Under the pieces are notes generated by a model. That model was not told the DNA's origin. It worked only from the letters and a program-made list of their open reading frames with translations, and searched no databases. From NCBI GenBank assembly GCA_003116975.1, contig BGKB01000104.1, positions 124,001 to 188,000 on the forward strand: a DNA stretch of 64,000 bases, given 5' to 3'. This document shows, one piece after another, positions 10,176 to 19,503 of the stretch. Made by a program: the position numbers and the translations under genes. Position 1 is the first letter of the stretch. Every line of letters starts with the position of its first letter. The DNA is from Aurantiochytrium sp. KH105. Lineage: Eukaryota > Sar > Bigyra > Thraustochytrida > Thraustochytriidae.

Positions 10176-10204
10176 TATAGCTAGCTAGCTAGCTATAGCT
10201 AGCT
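10176..10204. repeat. TAGC tandem repeat/palindrome
   Basis: Tandem TAGC units interrupted once by TATAGC. The tract is nearly self-complementary and could form a hairpin or cruciform. A shorter CTAGCTAGCTAG occurs near 52170. Confidence 0.7.
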
Positions 10205-10300
10205 TGGCCTTGCTCGTTCCAGCATCACATCAGCAACCTCGTCGCTTCTCATCGCTTCTCGTCGCCTCGACGAGCGCGCGGGGCACACAGATCTCCTGCC

Positions 10301-10366
10301 TGCGTGTCTGCGTATCTGCGTGTCTGCGTATCTGCGTGTCTGCGTGTCTGTGCGTCTGCGTGTCTG
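10301..10366. repeat. 8-bp minisatellite TGCGTGTC/TGCGTATC
   Basis: About eight tandem copies of an 8-base unit alternating between TGCGTGTC and TGCGTATC, with one shifted copy. Non-coding as far as can be judged. Confidence 0.8.
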
Positions 10367-10602
10367 GTCGGCGGGTTGCCTGCCCCGCGCAGATCGTCGT
10401 TGTGGAGGCCTGCGAGCGGCTCCGGCTCCCGGCTCCGGCACCTCGCTGCTGCCGACGAGCCCTCGCGACGAGCCCTCGCGGCCGACGTGCATAGCCCGGA
10501 CGAGCAGCCTCCGCGCTCGCTCGCTCGCTCGCCCGCTCGCCCGCCCGCCCGCCCGCATCCCGCCCGCGCCTTCGCAGGGGCGAGCGGCGCGCGCTATCCA
10601 TC

Positions 10603-10646
10603 ACCTCGCCTGGCCTCGCCTCGCCTCGCCTCGCCTCGCCTCGCTC
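10603..10646. repeat. (CCTCG)n pentanucleotide microsatellite
   Basis: Tandem CCTCG units, with one CCTGG variant near the left end. The same type of repeat occurs at 8834-8863 upstream of the kinase gene. Confidence 0.85.
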
Positions 10647-11121
10647 GTCCACAATCAGATTTTCTTCCGCCCAGCCTGGCTGGACCCGGCAGGAGCGCGG
10701 CCCGGAGGAGGAGACGTCCGTGAGGCCCAGCGGCGCGGACGAGGAGGGCGGCAGAGAAGGCGCTGCGGCTGCGCGCGGCAGATCCGGCGGAGCGAGGAGC
10801 CGCGCGGGACGTTGAGGCCGCGCCCGCGTCCACGGCCCTCGCCGCCTGGTCGTGGCTGCTGCCGGCGCCGGCGTCGTCGCCGTCGTATCCAAAGAAGGCG
10901 GGGAAGAGGAAGGGAGGAGCTGCGTGAACGCGCGTACGTGCGCTGAGAAGGAGGCGACGGGAAGCCAGGGAAAGCTTGGCTCAGCCAGGCAAAGCGAGAA
11001 GGGCGAGGAGCGCGAGGGCCACCGGCGCACGTGCGAGCGGTCGCACGCGCGCACGGACGGTCTGCCGGCGGGGCAAAGAGGAAAAATAGCGTCGTACTCC
11101 GGAACCAGCCGGGTCGCGGCA

Positions 11122-11934
11122 GAGGACGACGTGGAGGACGCCCTCGGGCTCTTTGGAGACACAGACACCTCGAGCCTGGGCGGCGACCAGGCAGGTGTTG
11201 CTGACGACTTTGTCGGTGGCCCTGCCGTCGTCGACGACCCGTTCGGGCTCGACGCAGTACAGCATTCACGCGGCGGCCTCACAGCAAGCTTCGAGCCTCT
11301 CGAGATCGACCTTTCCCGCCTGCGAAACCGCACGTCGAACAGCTCGGCCGATCCCCCGGGCGACGAACTCGACGACAGCTTTGCAGAGGCCAACACCCTT
11401 TCGCGTAGGGAACTCCAAGAACACCTCGGGCTTCGGCTCGGAGACACGCTCAGCACTCACCCTGCCATCAAGCTGTTTCCCACGGAGGCGGACCGCCACA
11501 GAATGTATTCGCGGGGTAGCTCAGTAGGGTCTTTTCCGCGGGAGACGGATGCCTTGCTTACGGACTCGGGCTCGCCATCGGGGAATTTGACGGCCTACGA
11601 TGACAAGCACGGCGGCGAATACGTCTTTTCAAGGGGAGGAGACGTGCACCTCAACAAGAGTCAGCCTCACTGTTGTCCAGTCTGCTGTAGCATCTTTTCG
11701 TGCATTGCCGTCGTTTATCTTGTCTGCCTCGGCGCCTACGCGCTTGCCGGCTGGGACTACTTTCCGCACATTTGGCCACCATCCAAGGCATCGACGGTGG
11801 CAACGAATGCCTTTTGCGCTGCCGCTTTGTACTTCATTTGTCTTTTAGTCTCGCTCTACTACTGGTCCAAACAGGTCAACGATCAGCACTACTCGCGTGG
11901 TTTCCGCCGCCTCGAACGTGTGCACCACGAGTGA
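11122..11934 (+). CDS. RNase-kappa-like two-TM membrane protein with acidic N-terminal extension; 5' end unresolved
   Basis: The open frame ends at 11934 and carries a plausible acidic, Leu/Asp-rich cytosolic segment followed by two hydrophobic helices (about 11670-11760 and 11790-11865). The spacing of CC-x2-CC before the first helix, a short lumenal loop, then NAFCAAALYFICLL in the second helix and a basic tail resembles ribonuclease kappa (RNASEK), a V-ATPase-associated small membrane protein. That match is by eye only. The frame is open far upstream, but the first in-frame ATG is at 11503 (143 residues). Since coding-like sequence begins about 380 bases earlier, a 5' exon joined by splicing, or a non-AUG start, is likely. 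The start given is where the sequence begins to look coding, just after an AG at 11121-11122. Confidence 0.5.
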   Translation, partial: EDDVEDALGLFGDTDTSSLGGDQAGVADDFVGGPAVVDDPFGLDAVQHSRGGLTASFEPLEIDLSRLRNRTSNSSADPPGDELDDSFAEANTLSRRELQEHLGLRLGDTLSTHPAIKLFPTEADRHRMYSRGSSVGSFPRETDALLTDSGSPSGNLTAYDDKHGGEYVFSRGGDVHLNKSQPHCCPVCCSIFSCIAVVYLVCLGAYALAGWDYFPHIWPPSKASTVATNAFCAAALYFICLLVSLYYWSKQVNDQHYSRGFRRLERVHHE

Positions 11935-12824
11935 GAGGAATTTTATCTTCACCGGCCTTTTGCCGATTCACCCATCTACGATTGATCGACCCCTGATCGT
12001 CTGACCTCCACGATTGATAGTTCGCCATTTTACACTCGAAACACTTCGGGCGCGCATAAAAAAGCGAGAGCGAGACGTGTTTCAAAGCGAGATTTTTTTT
12101 TCTTTCCTTTCGTATCACCTCTTTCGTGATGAAGAAGTACTACGTATGAGTATTTCGCTGTTGTTGTTGTTTTTGTTTTTTTTTGTTTTTTTTTTTCTAG
12201 GTTGCTTTCGTTTACTCCTCTCTTGATTATCAGGGTGGAAAGGTATGATCAGGAAAGGCGCATCTGATGATCACCACCAAGCTGCAAGGAGACAGACAAA
12301 TGAGGTCCGTCTTCGTGAATACTTATGTTTTCTTTCGTCTTGCCTCTTTGGATGTTTTATTCGGATGAGCTCGGGCTCGTCAGCCAGGGTTTCAAGATCT
12401 GGTCTTCTTTTCTCTTCAACGTACGTTCGACATTTTCCACATGCCAATCTATTCCAACATACTTCACATCATCTCACAGTAACAAAACATCATTATCATC
12501 GTCTCCCTTTGCTTACTTGCTTGCTTTGCTTGCTCTGCCCGTGATCGCTCCGCGAGGATTGGTTGATGAAACGGTCTCATTCTCCTCATTCACTCACTAG
12601 GCCTATCAGCCAGGTGAGTTCTATGAGCGAGCTGTTGGGACGATTGACAACTTGAAAGAAATGGATGAATAAACGAATGAATGACCAACGTGAAAGCAAA
12701 CTCGCCTGGGCCCTAGCTGCGCGGCCGCGCAGCGACACGGCGGCCGACCTCACAAGCCGTAGCAACAGCAGCAGCCGCAACTGCAGCCGGGCCAGCATAA
12801 CACACAACACAAACAAAGCGCGCG
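11935..12824. other. Intergenic gap, AT-richer
   Basis: This gap holds the 3' flank of the RNase-kappa-like gene (T-rich tracts at about 12093-12103 and 12166-12196) and the 5' flank of the coiled-coil gene. Short ORFs are present but lack domain or composition support. Confidence 0.4.
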
Positions 12825-14588
12825 ATGCAGCAGCTCGCGACTGCCGCGACGGCTATCAAGAGCACGCAGCGGGAGCTCGCCAAGCTGCTCTCCGACGCGC
12901 AAAGCGAGGCGAGCAGCAACACGCAAACGCGCAGGAAAAAACGAGGATCAACAGAAGAAGTCAAGGAGGACGAAGAACACTGGATTGCCGTGGCAACCGC
13001 CGTTGAGCGTGAGCAGGCGGCCGACCACGGCGAAAACGACATTGAAACCGTGCGGTGTCTAACAGGATTCTCGCAAGACAATCAATTCGTGGCACTCACA
13101 CGCAAGCTTTCCGAGGCCCTCGACCGCGTGGAAACACTCGAGCAGGCCCTCGAAGAAAGCCATGCAGCTCGCGACGCGGCCGTGCGCAGAACTGCAGAAC
13201 TTGAAAAGGCCACGCAAGGTTTGCGTGCCCTCATGCTCGAAGCCATGCGTGACACGGAGCAGTCGAAGCATCGCATGCGCCGCGCGCAAGCATTCTATGA
13301 TCAGCTGGGGGCCGTTACCGGGACCGCCAGCGCTGAAGAACTATTGCGGCTCAGCGAGCCGCCCGCACAATTCGAGGCCTTCAAGGTCGAGCCCTCGCAC
13401 ACCACTGAGATCGAAACCACACGAGCGCGCCTCAAACAAGCCAATCTGGAGATTGCCAGACTTCAATCTCACGTGGAGAAACTTTCCGCAGAGAAGATAA
13501 GAGTGCGCAAGGACCGCGCTCGCCGTCATCGCGACCTCGAGCAGCTTCTCGCGTCCAAGCACAAGCAGGTTCTTGGGGCCGTGCGTCGCGTACATTATTT
13601 GCTTCAGCAGAACGAGCAGTATCAGACGGACTTGCGCAAAAAGGATGCCTACGTCTCACGTCTCGAAACTAAACTGCTCGACATGAATCGCGAGCTCAAC
13701 AAGCCCGAGCGTGCGTCGACCAATGTGCATGCACCTCCTCGTGCTCGCTTGCGTCCCGAGCGCGTACCTCGGGCCTCGCCACAGGCGCGGCGTCCAGCTT
13801 CGCAGCGTTCGCCATCAGGGTCGACACAGGTCAATTGGGATGCAGTCTTCAGGCAGGCGACGCTTGCTCGTGGGCCCGCGCAGGATCCAGTGGCAGCACC
13901 TCGACCACCCACGGCTCGATCTGCGGCCAGCAGTCACGTCACAACGGAAGACACGCTCATGGATCGCCTCTCGCAGTGGACAGCTCCAGCACCAGTGCCG
14001 ACACCAGCGCCGGCACCAGTGGCAAGACGAGACCCAGGGTCCAATGGCGGTAGTACGGGAAACTCCGTCAACAGGAGATCAAGAGTGAACCAGCCGTCCC
14101 CCGCTGCGTCTCCTTCCTCTCCATCGTCGTCTTCATCCTCGTCGTCGCAGGCATCAGGCGTGTCTTCGGCAACGTCATCTGTATCCGAACTATCATCCTC
14201 GCGTTCGCTCGTTGGGCATGATCTAGCTTCGGGCGCAAGGCATGATGCGCCATCGTCACAAGATAATCCTGAAATCGTGTCACCGTCAACAAGCTCTGTA
14301 CCGTCACCTGTTGCTCTGCCTATCCGTGAAAGGTCTACATCATCTGCTCAGGTTCAGACCCTGCGCATTTCTCGCGCAGACTCGGAGACGAGTGCGACAA
14401 TTGCATCCCAGATGGCTGCCGATCTTATTGCAGACTCGCGTAAGACCTTTGAGGAGCTTTTGGCCGAACAGGAGCGCGATGTTGGCACAAACGAGGACAG
14501 AAATGAGAATGACGACGACTATGATGAGGATGAAGACGACAGTCTCCAGGACGCCTGGCTCGAAAAGCTTGGTGCATCAGGGTTCTGA
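12825..14588 (+). CDS. Coiled-coil protein with Ser-rich region and acidic tail, function unknown
   Basis: A 587-residue protein starting at a clear ATG. Residues 1-70 are polar and include a basic RRKKRG patch near 38. About 85-290 forms a heptad-rich coiled coil broken near 160-190. About 300-400 is Pro/Arg/Ala-rich. About 425-470 is a poly-Ser/Thr stretch. The last 35 residues are strongly acidic (DEDEDD) and end in DAWLEKLGASGF. No catalytic motif or known domain is recognised. The architecture suggests a cytoskeletal or centrosomal scaffold, but that is speculation. A degenerate copy of its last codons and 3' flank follows at 14733-14870. Confidence 0.75.
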   Translation: MQQLATAATAIKSTQRELAKLLSDAQSEASSNTQTRRKKRGSTEEVKEDEEHWIAVATAVEREQAADHGENDIETVRCLTGFSQDNQFVALTRKLSEALDRVETLEQALEESHAARDAAVRRTAELEKATQGLRALMLEAMRDTEQSKHRMRRAQAFYDQLGAVTGTASAEELLRLSEPPAQFEAFKVEPSHTTEIETTRARLKQANLEIARLQSHVEKLSAEKIRVRKDRARRHRDLEQLLASKHKQVLGAVRRVHYLLQQNEQYQTDLRKKDAYVSRLETKLLDMNRELNKPERASTNVHAPPRARLRPERVPRASPQARRPASQRSPSGSTQVNWDAVFRQATLARGPAQDPVAAPRPPTARSAASSHVTTEDTLMDRLSQWTAPAPVPTPAPAPVARRDPGSNGGSTGNSVNRRSRVNQPSPAASPSSPSSSSSSSSQASGVSSATSSVSELSSSRSLVGHDLASGARHDAPSSQDNPEIVSPSTSSVPSPVALPIRERSTSSAQVQTLRISRADSETSATIASQMAADLIADSRKTFEELLAEQERDVGTNEDRNENDDDYDEDEDDSLQDAWLEKLGASGF

Positions 14589-14732
14589 CGGACGAAATGA
14601 TTCACAGTCTTTTTTCTTTATTTACTCACAATCCCATTGTTTGTCAGGCATCGTGCTTTCCGGGCACATCACTGCATCCGACCATGACAACGAGTTTGAG
14701 AATGGTTAAAAAAAAAGAAAACGGACGGACGA

Positions 14733-14870
14733 GAGTCTTCAGGATGCATGGCTCACTTCGATAAGCTTGGCGCATCAAGGCTCTGAAGGACACAATGGAT
14801 CTTCATCTTTTCTCATTCGACACTCTACGTCCGGGCTTTGTCATCCCCGGGCACATCATCAGCCTCTTCA
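14733..14870 (+). pseudogene. Degenerate duplicate of the 3' end of the coiled-coil gene
   Basis: Compared with 14545-14690, this stretch repeats the final codons (CTYCAGGAYGCMTGGCTC, then AAGCTTGGYGCATCA, then a short stretch to TGA) and the 3' flank (TTTGTCA, CCGGGCACATCA) with many substitutions and small indels. It has no start or upstream coding sequence, so it is a decayed partial tandem duplication. It lies in the 5' flank of the BAG-domain gene and may supply part of that promoter. Confidence 0.7.
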
Positions 14871-14991
14871 AGACTGTACAAGTAAGCCTGCCTACCAGGC
14901 CTGGGTGCTGACGACGAAATTTTCTGAGAGCAGACTTCCATTGGCGTTCCCATTCAGACCCCCGGCGACGACGACGACGGTGACGAGGACG

Positions 14992-15423
14992 ATGGAGTCG
15001 AACTCGAGGTGGACGAGCGCTGCGCTGGCCGTAGGCGCGGCTGCGCTCCTGGGTGGCGCCTGGCTCGCGCGAGAGCAGCTGGCATGGGCGGCGCGCATGG
15101 TCTGGGATGGCGATCTGGAGGGCAGACAGCGCGCAGCCGCGAAGCGCGACGCTCTATGGCACGTGGAGCTGCTCCTCGCGCGCGCCAAAGACCTGCGCTC
15201 AGAGGTTCTAGCTCCGCTTGAGGAAACATCCAAAGAAAATCGTACGCAAGAGGCTTTTCAGCTTCGCGTGAACGGCGCCGAGACGAGGCTGCTCGAAGTG
15301 TTGTACGAACTAGACGCGGTTCGCGGCGACGAGGACATCGTCAAAGCCCGCAAAGAGGCTGTGCGATGGATCAATGCAGAATGCATGGACAAGATTGACG
15401 CGCTTCGCGCCACAAACAAATAG
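14992..15423 (+). CDS. Snl1-like membrane-anchored BAG-domain protein
   Basis: A 143-residue protein from ATG 14992 (MESNSRWTS); the frame is open upstream, but that part covers the decayed duplicate and is not coding-like. Residues 9-30 form one hydrophobic helix. A basic patch and a three-helix region follow at about 50-140, whose spacing and residues (LRSEVLAPLEE, LLEVLYELDAV, AVRWINAECMDKIDAL) resemble a BAG domain, the Hsp70-binding nucleotide-exchange module. Size and order (short N-terminus, one TM, BAG) match yeast Snl1, which is anchored in the ER/nuclear envelope. I infer a membrane-tethered Hsp70 exchange factor. Confidence 0.65.
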   Translation: MESNSRWTSAALAVGAAALLGGAWLAREQLAWAARMVWDGDLEGRQRAAAKRDALWHVELLLARAKDLRSEVLAPLEETSKENRTQEAFQLRVNGAETRLLEVLYELDAVRGDEDIVKARKEAVRWINAECMDKIDALRATNK

Positions 15424-15594
15424 GTCGCTCGCTCACGACTGTCCCTTGGAGGGGCCCGCACATGAAAAAAAAAGAAAAGTCAAATGTATTCTTGGTCGGT
15501 CGACGCGCTCAAAAGTTAGAACATGGTGGTATAGTAGTATACATACATACATACACGAAAAAGAAAATTAGACATACGAAGATCAAGAGATTTC

Positions 15595-15623
15595 TCTCTC
15601 TCTCACTCTCTCTCTCTCTCCCT
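15595..15623. repeat. (CT)n microsatellite at PI4K 3' end
   Basis: CT dinucleotide run with one CA interruption, directly abutting the PI 4-kinase stop codon. A TACA repeat lies just upstream at about 15539-15554. Confidence 0.85.
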
Positions 15624-18549
15624 AGTACTTGATGCCGACTGCGAGGCGCTGGTACACATCGTAGAGCCAGGTTCTGTAGTGATTGATGGACACGTCAATG
15701 AGGTCGTTTACAAATGTGATGCAGGCTGCCGTCGACTTGCCAACCTGAAACCGCTCGTTAAGCTGACGGATTGTCTCCTCGCCGCCAGCTTGGAAACAGT
15801 CGAGGTCCGCCTCGTTGCTAAGCATCATTTCAATCATAAGGATGAACTGCTCGCGGCGCTTTCGCGCAGCGAGGAAGGCCTTGCAGCAAAGCGTCCGGAA
15901 GCGTCGAAAGAGGGCCGAGTCTGGACCGTCGAGAAGCTGGACGAACTCGCTCGTAATTTTAAAGGGAACATCGCGTTCAAAGTTCATGTTGCCAGGACCT
16001 TGCGAAGAAAGGAGATAACCAAAGTCAATGTGGACAATATGGCCCTCGGCGTTGATGAGAAGATTGCCATTGTGACGGTCCTTGATTTGAAGCAGGTAAC
16101 ACACGATGCAGTAGGCTGCGAGGGACTCGCAAAAGTTAGACTGCGCACGTTTGAAGGCCGGTGATTTGGGTCGTCCGAAATAACGAATGAAAAAATTGCG
16201 CAGGGTCGTGTAGTCGGTGTCGTTCTTTTTTAACGAGTCGAGCGAAATCGTGTCGGGCACCGCCTGAATAAGCCCACTGTCGGGCGAGACGGCCAACACA
16301 TCGTACGGGTGCAGACGCAAGGGCAGACCATCTTCGCGGTAAACCGAGTCAAAGAGTGCAATGAGTTGTGCCGCAAACTGCTCCTGGCGAAGATCATCGT
16401 CGCTCTTGACAATAATGGGCACGATGCTCCACGAGGGAAGATGGCTCCAGCGGCTCTGCGCTGCAACGCGCTTGGTCTTGTCGGCCCAGCGCTCACGAAA
16501 AATTACAGTCTGCGACTTGCCCGTGGCTTCGTCGTCATCGTCGTCGGCGGCGGCATCGTCGTCGCCGTCACCCGCGTGGCCGTGCATCTTTTCAAGGTCT
16601 CCTTCGTCATCAAAGACGGGCTCATCGCCGCTCATTCCATTGGCAAAAGCCACGCGCGAGGCGCTAGGCACAAGCGCGTCGCGATCGCTCTGCGCCTCGT
16701 CAGCCCAGTGGTTCTCCTTTTCATCATGGTGGTATGTTGGAGTCACAGAGGGCTCATCGGAGGGGACGACAACGGTGGGGGCATCTTTGAGGATTGCAAA
16801 GTCCTCGCCGTCATTAAGAGCGCGGAGCATGGAGTCTTCAGAACCGTATGAGCGAGCCGAGGGGGGCATCCGAGCACTTGCGTGCGATGATAGCTCGATC
16901 TCGACAAAGTTTCCCTCTGTTGAAGAGGCGAAAGAGGCCTCCCGCGAGCGCTCCGCACCCTGCGCCGCGAGCTTTTCACGAGCAGTATCGCGCTGGTCCT
17001 CAAAGTCAAAGTCTTTGTGGTGAACAAAATGGCTGAAGCCGGCGCCTCGCCCGCCCCCGGGCAAGTCGTTTGCAGCCACAGACCGGGGCGTCCACTGCCC
17101 CAGCACGGCATCGTCTGCAGACCGGCGTGGCGTTCGGGCCATTTGCTTGGATGGATCCTTGGTATGAGCGGTAAATTGTTTGGCACGCTCGAGGCCAAGG
17201 CGGGCCTCGTCAAAGCTGCCCGCGCGCGACCGGCGCGCGCGGAGGTCCTCGTCAGCACCATGGCTAGAGCCGGGGGACGTTGGCCGACTTGGCACGCCAA
17301 AATCGTGATATTCTGTGCCAACACTTTCCGTAGTAGAAAAGGTTTGAAGCATGACACCTCCGGCCGAGAGTTGCGAAGAGGTGGAGAGATGACGCTGCAA
17401 AGAGGTTTTCAGCTGGCCAAGACGAGACTTGATGCGATCCCCAAGATCTCCACTCGCCTGACGCTGGACACCACTCTTCTTTTCCGTCTGAGAAGGGTCG
17501 CTCTCGCGTGCCCCTGGCGTGTCAAAGGTTCCATCGTCGTTGAAGCTGCCAACATCATCAACCACCTCGAGGCAAACAAGATACGGCACGCGTGTGTTCG
17601 TCTTGAAACAAAAGGAGTCGTCGGCGACAATGCCTACGACGCGCGAAGGACGTTTGCCGATGGGCAAGTACATGACGTCAGACGGCAGGTACTCGGCCTG
17701 GAGCGCACGTAGTGTAGCGCGAAGCATCTTGTTACGAGTGGTCTCCGGGGCGGCAGAGAGAGTGCCACCCATGTGAGTGAGCTCATCAAAGAATGAGACG
17801 GCCCAGCGGAACTCATTAACGCCGAGGACGTGAGGTGGGCCGGGCGCGAGTCGCGGGAGAGGTTTGATGGGCTCAAAATGAAACGGTGTAGGCGACGTGG
17901 GTGTGTTGTTTTGCGAGACGGGCGAGGCCACCGGCGAGACATCTGCTGTCGTATCACCCTCCTCCACGGCTGGCAAGAGGCCGGCGGCGGTTTCGGTTGC
18001 GGTGCTGTCGGTAATGGCGAGTCCCGAAACAGGAGACAGCGCCGCACAGGCCATGAGGGCTCGTTGCTCGGTTTGCTCAACGAGGGACCCGGTGACGTCA
18101 GCGGGTGAAAATGCTCGCACGAACCAAAAGAGTCTATGCGCAAAACGTAGCGATTTGGCGCTTTTCTCGAGGAGGAAGTGCTCGAGCGCTCCCATCGTCG
18201 CGTCTTGCGCGCCGTGCAGGGCAAAATTGACAAACTGGGGTACAAAGAAGATGAAGCGCTCGGGGCGATGGCTGTACAGGGCCTCGAGTTCGTGCACAAC
18301 AACTCTATGTGCATACATGCGAAGCATGATTTGAAACACGTAGGCGGTAGAGTCAATATCGTACTTTTTGGTGGTCCCGAGACTCATAGCCTCGAGGAAG
18401 CCTATCCACTTCTCCCGGAGAGCCTCTGCCGTGGGCCGCGAGCCCTGCGTCGCTCGCGCACGCGCCATGTCCATGTCTTCATACTCTACGCCAGCAACCT
18501 CGGCCGCATAGCAACATCTGCAGGTCAGCAAACGGTAGAGGACTGCCAT
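15622..18549 (-). CDS. PI4KB: Type III phosphatidylinositol 4-kinase beta (Pik1/PI4KB type)
   Basis: I start at 18549 (MAVLYRLL), giving 975 residues; a longer form from 18672 is possible but basic and low complexity. The protein phosphorylates phosphatidylinositol to PI4P, typically at the Golgi. A PIK helical-type segment lies at about 90-165 (FLLEKSAKSLRFAHRLFWFV). A long variable acidic/Ser-rich insert spans roughly 330-690. The lipid kinase domain covers about 705-975: DDDLRQEQ, YDVLAVSPDSG, catalytic loop KDRHNGNLL, and HIDFGYLLSS in the activation loop. The conserved tail with LYDVYQRLAVGI matches PI4K-beta, not PI4K-alpha or PI3K. Motifs are intact. It diverges from the GlnRS gene across a 0.95-kb gap. 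Confidence 0.92.
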   Translation of the reverse strand: MAVLYRLLTCRCCYAAEVAGVEYEDMDMARARATQGSRPTAEALREKWIGFLEAMSLGTTKKYDIDSTAYVFQIMLRMYAHRVVVHELEALYSHRPERFIFFVPQFVNFALHGAQDATMGALEHFLLEKSAKSLRFAHRLFWFVRAFSPADVTGSLVEQTEQRALMACAALSPVSGLAITDSTATETAAGLLPAVEEGDTTADVSPVASPVSQNNTPTSPTPFHFEPIKPLPRLAPGPPHVLGVNEFRWAVSFFDELTHMGGTLSAAPETTRNKMLRATLRALQAEYLPSDVMYLPIGKRPSRVVGIVADDSFCFKTNTRVPYLVCLEVVDDVGSFNDDGTFDTPGARESDPSQTEKKSGVQRQASGDLGDRIKSRLGQLKTSLQRHLSTSSQLSAGGVMLQTFSTTESVGTEYHDFGVPSRPTSPGSSHGADEDLRARRSRAGSFDEARLGLERAKQFTAHTKDPSKQMARTPRRSADDAVLGQWTPRSVAANDLPGGGRGAGFSHFVHHKDFDFEDQRDTAREKLAAQGAERSREASFASSTEGNFVEIELSSHASARMPPSARSYGSEDSMLRALNDGEDFAILKDAPTVVVPSDEPSVTPTYHHDEKENHWADEAQSDRDALVPSASRVAFANGMSGDEPVFDDEGDLEKMHGHAGDGDDDAAADDDDDEATGKSQTVIFRERWADKTKRVAAQSRWSHLPSWSIVPIIVKSDDDLRQEQFAAQLIALFDSVYREDGLPLRLHPYDVLAVSPDSGLIQAVPDTISLDSLKKNDTDYTTLRNFFIRYFGRPKSPAFKRAQSNFCESLAAYCIVCYLLQIKDRHNGNLLINAEGHIVHIDFGYLLSSQGPGNMNFERDVPFKITSEFVQLLDGPDSALFRRFRTLCCKAFLAARKRREQFILMIEMMLSNEADLDCFQAGGEETIRQLNERFQVGKSTAACITFVNDLIDVSINHYRTWLYDVYQRLAVGIKY

Positions 18550-19503
18550 CGTCCCCTGCCCGATGCGCAGACGCCTGCGTGCGCGCGCGCGTACGTGCGA
18601 GAGACCCCGCGCGCCCGATGACGCAACTTTCGTTTTGTTCTCTTGCCAGGTCAGGCAGGTGTCGCCGCCCAAGCACTGACAGTCAGCGTGCCCTTTTCAC
18701 AGAACGAATGCGGAACAGAAACAGAACCCCTTTTTATAAAAAATATTCCTTATTGCTTGCTCGATGCGGCCTCCAACGAAAGCAACTCAAATTGTCGCTC
18801 AATTAGGCGTGACGACGGAAGTCGTCATTGCGAACGAGCTGTAGGGTAGATGCGAATCTCGTTCGTTTCGCAGATGACTTGATTGAAGTAGTGGCCTGCC
18901 TTTGCACGTTTTGCCATTGCTTGCTTTGATTGTGCGGTGTCTCTCGGCGTGAAATGTATATTGGCTTGTGCGTCCCTTGGGTGGTAAATGGGAGCAGGAG
19001 CATCTGGCTGCAAGCTCTCAGGGAGTTTCAGAATAGACACGAGCAAAGAAATATACAGTATGCGTAGTACTACAGAGTGAGATGATTTTGTTTTCAAAGC
19101 ACTGACAAGCCAGCCTGTGGGAGCTCTTTCCCGCCTTCACTCTCATGGTCGATCGTCTGTTATACTACCGTGAATGCCATAATGACTTCTCTCATTTTCT
19201 CTCTTGTGCGAGTATGTGTGCCATGCTATGGTGCAATGACAAGAGCTTGAGGGTTTTGCTCGCGGCAACAACCAGCCAGTACAGCAAAACTGGCCGTGAA
19301 AAGCCAGTACTATAGGCCTATAGTATAGTCGCAAGCAGGCCAAAGAACGATAGGCGAGCAAAGCAAGATCGTCGTCACCAACTACCTCGTCCGTTCGTTC
19401 GCGCGCTCGGCTCACGTGGAGCAGACGGGCAATCCGAGTCAGCCAGGGACGCGTCGCAGGCACGTAGACAGGCAGGTCGGCGCGCAGGCAAGAAGAAAGA
19501 AAG
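18550..19503. promoter_or_regulatory. Divergent promoter region between PI4K and GlnRS genes
   Basis: No gene is seen. A perfect 18-bp palindrome (TACTATAGGCCTATAGTA) lies at 19308-19325, about 180 bases upstream of the GlnRS ATG. A T/A-rich stretch with ttataaaaaatatt sits at 18731-18748. Both are candidate promoter elements by position only. Confidence 0.4.

Larger units (their letters stand above)
8688..11121. other. Long GC-rich intergenic region with several simple repeats
   Basis: About 2.4 kb between the divergent MEKK-like and RNase-kappa-like genes. It contains (CGCCT)n at 8834-8863, a (GGGC)n G-quadruplex-type run at 9237-9264, a C/T-rich stretch at 9296-9410, a moderately AT-rich island at about 9900-9990, a palindromic TAGC repeat at 10176-10204, an 8-bp minisatellite at 10301-10366 and (CCTCG)n at 10603-10646. 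Long ORFs here lack ATG starts or consist of Arg/Ala/Ser-rich shadow translation, so I do not call a gene. From about 10060 to 11500 the plus strand appears to hold no ATG, which makes the 5' end of the next gene unclear. Confidence 0.5.

Noticed and set aside
10230-11456. 408-residue minus-strand ORF opposite the RNase-kappa-like gene
   Set aside because: Ser/Arg/Pro-rich shadow with repeat-derived segments; the plus-strand frame has TM helices and better coding character.
14767-14991. N-terminal extension of the BAG-domain frame
   Set aside because: It translates the decayed duplicate and has no coding character; the ATG at 14992 gives a compact TM-BAG protein.
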